15,340 nt of DNA from an uncultured Pseudorhodobacter sp. Its GTDB lineage: Bacteria > Pseudomonadota > Alphaproteobacteria > Rhodobacterales > Rhodobacteraceae. Positions 13,667 through 15,340 of the stretch are shown one piece after another. The notes under the pieces are model-generated. The model had not been told where the DNA came from. It worked only from the letters and a program-made list of their open reading frames with translations, and made no database searches. The stretch spans positions 1-15,340 of the forward strand of contig CALEMZ010000209.1 of NCBI GenBank assembly GCA_937910975.1, given 5' to 3'. Positions within the stretch are counted from its first letter, which is position 1, and every line of letters begins with the position of its first letter. Made by a program: the position numbers and the translations under genes.

Positions 13667-14316
13667 CCTCGCTTCCCTTCCCCCTCGCTGAAGAACCCGA
13701 ATTCGCCGCACGCGAAGCAGGCCGCCTGCTCTTCGCGGGTCCTGTAGACTTCGTGAAAGGCGTTGTTGCCATGTCTGGCATGCCCCCTGCGGACCGGATA
13801 GAGGTCTGCTTTGCCGGACGGTCGAATGTCGGAAAATCAAGCCTGATCAATGCGTTGACCGGACGCAAAAGCCTTGCGAGAGCATCCAACACGCCAGGCC
13901 GCACACAAGAGATTAACTATTTTGCCCTAGGCGCCGAGCGTTACCTCGTGGACCTTCCGGGCTATGGCTATGCCGAGGCCCCGATTGCGATTGTGGCGAA
14001 GTGGCAAGCCCTACTGAAAAGCTATCTGTCAGGCCGGCAAACCCTGCGACGCGCCTTCGTTCTGATCGATGCGCGCCATGGGGTCAAAGTCGTGGACGAA
14101 GAGATAATGACACTCCTCGACCGCTCTGCCGTGACGTTTCAGGCGGTGCTGACCAAAGCGGACAAGATCAGTACGGCGGAGCTTGAGGTCAACATCGCGC
14201 AAACCCGCGCCGCCCTCTCAAAACACCCCGCTGCCTTTCCGGAGTTGATCGTCACCTCTTCGGAAAAAGGGCTTGGAATTGAAACCCTACGCGCGACGAT
14301 TGCCACGCTGGAATAA
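13663..14316 (+). CDS. engB: Ribosome biogenesis GTP-binding protein EngB (YihA/YsxC)
   Basis: A 217-residue TRAFAC-class GTPase required for 50S subunit assembly. Motifs in order: G1 GRSNVGKS (52-59), G2 threonine in NTPGRTQEINYF (76-87), G3 DLPGYGYA (97-104), G4 TKAD (164-167) and G5 TSSEKG (198-203). The N-terminal extension of about 45 residues is usual in alphaproteobacteria. The start is GTG 13663, overlapping the MOSC stop, with GAAGGA eight bases upstream. The stop codon lies in a strong hairpin. Argument biosynthesis gene argB follows further on the same strand, but a minus-strand dehydrogenase gene lies between. Confidence 0.97.
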   Translation: MTSLPFPLAEEPEFAAREAGRLLFAGPVDFVKGVVAMSGMPPADRIEVCFAGRSNVGKSSLINALTGRKSLARASNTPGRTQEINYFALGAERYLVDLPGYGYAEAPIAIVAKWQALLKSYLSGRQTLRRAFVLIDARHGVKVVDEEIMTLLDRSAVTFQAVLTKADKISTAELEVNIAQTRAALSKHPAAFPELIVTSSEKGLGIETLRATIATLE

Positions 14317-14332
14317 CCTTCGGTTTTCCAGC
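14307..14332. terminator. Hairpin between convergent engB and the short-chain dehydrogenase gene
   Basis: GCTGGAA-T-AACC / GGTT-TTCCAGC makes an 11-bp stem with one bulged T and a TTC loop. It spans the engB stop codon. The T-run after it on the plus strand is distant and broken (TAGTATTTTC), so it is a weak intrinsic terminator at best; being symmetric, it may act on both convergent transcripts. Confidence 0.5.
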
Positions 14333-14346
14333 CAATGTAGTATTTT

Positions 14347-15078
14347 CTAAACGTGCTGCGCTCCGTTCACTTCGATCTCAGTGCCCGAAATATAACTTGC
14401 TTGTGGCGAGCACAGAAACCAGATCGCATCGGCCACTTCAGAAGGCTGCCCTAAGCGGCGCAGCGGCAGACTTGCCACGATCTTGTCAGTGCCAGGTGAC
14501 AAGATCGCGGTTTCCACCTCTCCCGGCGCGATTGCATTGACGCGCACGCCCGAGGGCCCAAAATCATGCGCCATTTCACGGGTCAGCGCCGCCAGTGCTG
14601 CCTTTGATGTCGCATAGGCTGCCCCAGCAAATGGATGCACCCTTACCCCGGCAATCGAGGTCACATTCACAATTGAACCCTTTGCCGCCACCAATTCCTC
14701 CTGCAAACCGCGCGCGAGAATCACCGAGGCAAAGAAATTTACGTGAAAAACATGGCCCCATGTGCGCAGGTCAGTTTCCAGTGTGCTCAGGCGCTTGCCA
14801 CTCTCGCCCTTTGGCGAGATTCCGGCGTTGTTGACAAGAGCATCCAAACGCCCATCCACTTTTTCGCGGATCGTCTCGATCGCAGCGATTGTCTTATTCG
14901 GGTCGGCCAGATCAATCTGAATATGATTCTCTTCTCCACCCGGCCAAGGGCAGCGCGGATCGAACGGTTGGCGAGAGCAAGTCAATACCCGCCAGCCTTC
15001 TGCCGAAAACCGCTTGACTGTTGCGTGGCCAATTCCGCGGCTTGCCCCCGTCAACACAAGCGTTTTTGGTTTTTCCAT
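14347..15078 (-). CDS. Short-chain dehydrogenase/reductase (SDR)
   Basis: A 243-residue classical SDR oxidoreductase. It shows the Rossmann cofactor motif TGASRGIG (10-17), the NNAG motif (83-86), the catalytic triad S141, Y155 and K159 in the spacing S-x13-Y-x3-K, and the PGxVET loop (185-190). S35-R36 after the second strand suggests NADP(H) use; this is a rule-of-thumb inference. The substrate is unknown. Start: the ATG at 15078 has AAGGGG about 8 bases before it and puts the first strand at the usual place; the longer frame from 15141 would add 21 residues not typical of the family. It is transcribed against engB and divergently from argB. In relatives as I know them, engB and argB are adjacent, so this gene may be a local insertion. 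Confidence 0.92.
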   Translation of the reverse strand: MEKPKTLVLTGASRGIGHATVKRFSAEGWRVLTCSRQPFDPRCPWPGGEENHIQIDLADPNKTIAAIETIREKVDGRLDALVNNAGISPKGESGKRLSTLETDLRTWGHVFHVNFFASVILARGLQEELVAAKGSIVNVTSIAGVRVHPFAGAAYATSKAALAALTREMAHDFGPSGVRVNAIAPGEVETAILSPGTDKIVASLPLRRLGQPSEVADAIWFLCSPQASYISGTEIEVNGAQHV

Positions 15079-15204
15079 CTGCCCGCCCCTTATATCATCT
15101 TGTCTCACCCTATGCTTTTGCTGCATCGGCGCAAGCGCCACTCGTCGCCCTTGGCAGAGCCGAGCAAAGCCGTTACCAAAAGGCGACCCATAGGAAACCT
15201 ATCC
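15079..15204. other. Divergent promoter region between the SDR gene and argB
   Basis: Both genes must be started from these 126 bases or from read-through. On the minus strand a TATAAG (15089-15094) lies close to the SDR start but overlaps the zone of the ribosome binding site. I find no convincing -35/-10 pair for argB. The argB ribosome binding site AGGAAA (15192-15197) is clear. Confidence 0.35.
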
Positions 15205-15340
15205 ATGAAAAAACAACAGGCTCATATGCGCGATTCCATTGCCACCGCCCGTACCTTGAATGAGGCTTTGCCCTATTTGCAACGCTATTCCGGCGCGACT
15301 ATCGTCGTCAAATTTGGCGGAAACGCCATGGGTGACGATG
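15205..15340 (+). CDS. argB: Acetylglutamate kinase, N-terminal part (cut by window end)
   Basis: The first 45 codons of N-acetyl-L-glutamate kinase, which phosphorylates N-acetylglutamate in the second step of arginine biosynthesis in the cytoplasm. The visible part has the family's N-terminal helix (IATARTLNEALPYLQRYSG) and the first strand with the phosphate-binding VVKFGGNAMGDD, including the catalytic Lys of KFGGNAMG. Alphaproteobacterial ArgB proteins carry this kind of N-terminal helix. The start at 15205 has AGGAAA seven bases upstream; an in-frame ATG at 15226 is closer to the start of some relatives and would drop seven residues (MKKQQAH). The gene continues beyond the window. Confidence 0.95.
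   Translation, partial: MKKQQAHMRDSIATARTLNEALPYLQRYSGATIVVKFGGNAMGDD

Overview
The window reads as chromosomal DNA of an alphaproteobacterium, most likely of the Rhodobacteraceae (Roseobacter group). The grounds are the GC-rich codon use, the block rpmH-rnpA-yidD / yidC-MOSC-engB / argB (a familiar neighbourhood in that family), an N-terminally extended RnpA, and a short intergenic element of a kind I associate with these genomes. These are recognitions from sequence and gene order; no search was run.

Left part (1-3793, plus strand): the C-terminal body of a TerB-like protein cut by the window edge, about 270 bases with no convincing gene, a small basic protein of unknown function with weak HIRAN-like features, then a two-gene operon. 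That operon is an ECF sigma factor whose stop codon overlaps the start of a 649-residue membrane-anchored von Willebrand factor A protein of the YfbK type. The short cytoplasmic N-terminus of the VWA protein, followed by one membrane segment, makes it a candidate anti-sigma/sensor for the sigma factor.

Middle part (3962-7866, minus strand): a complete tRNA-Arg(ACG) with encoded CCA and its own promoter-like sequence; an orphan membrane sensor histidine kinase; a GC-rich hairpin/repeat element; and a tightly linked pair made of a MerA/Lpd-like FAD disulfide oxidoreductase and a TVP38/TMEM64 (DedA-superfamily) membrane protein. A possible very small ORF overlaps the start of the TVP38 gene.

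Right part (8104-15340, mostly plus strand): ribosomal protein L34 (rpmH), RNase P protein (rnpA) and YidD in one close transcript ending in a hairpin terminator; then a 393-base gap holding a possible Shine-Dalgarno-masking inverted repeat in front of a c-di-GMP phosphodiesterase gene (degenerate GGDEF, intact EAL); then yidC, a MOSC-domain protein and engB joined by stop/start overlaps; a convergent short-chain dehydrogenase on the minus strand; and the first 45 codons of argB. The core genes link translation (L34), RNA processing (RNase P), membrane protein insertion (YidD, YidC) and ribosome assembly (EngB). The EAL gene and the short-chain dehydrogenase look like lineage-specific additions to the block.

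I see no CRISPR array, insertion sequence, phage gene or clear sign of recent transfer. The least ordinary items are the sigma factor/VWA pair, the reductase/TVP38 pair, and the regulated-looking leader of the EAL gene.
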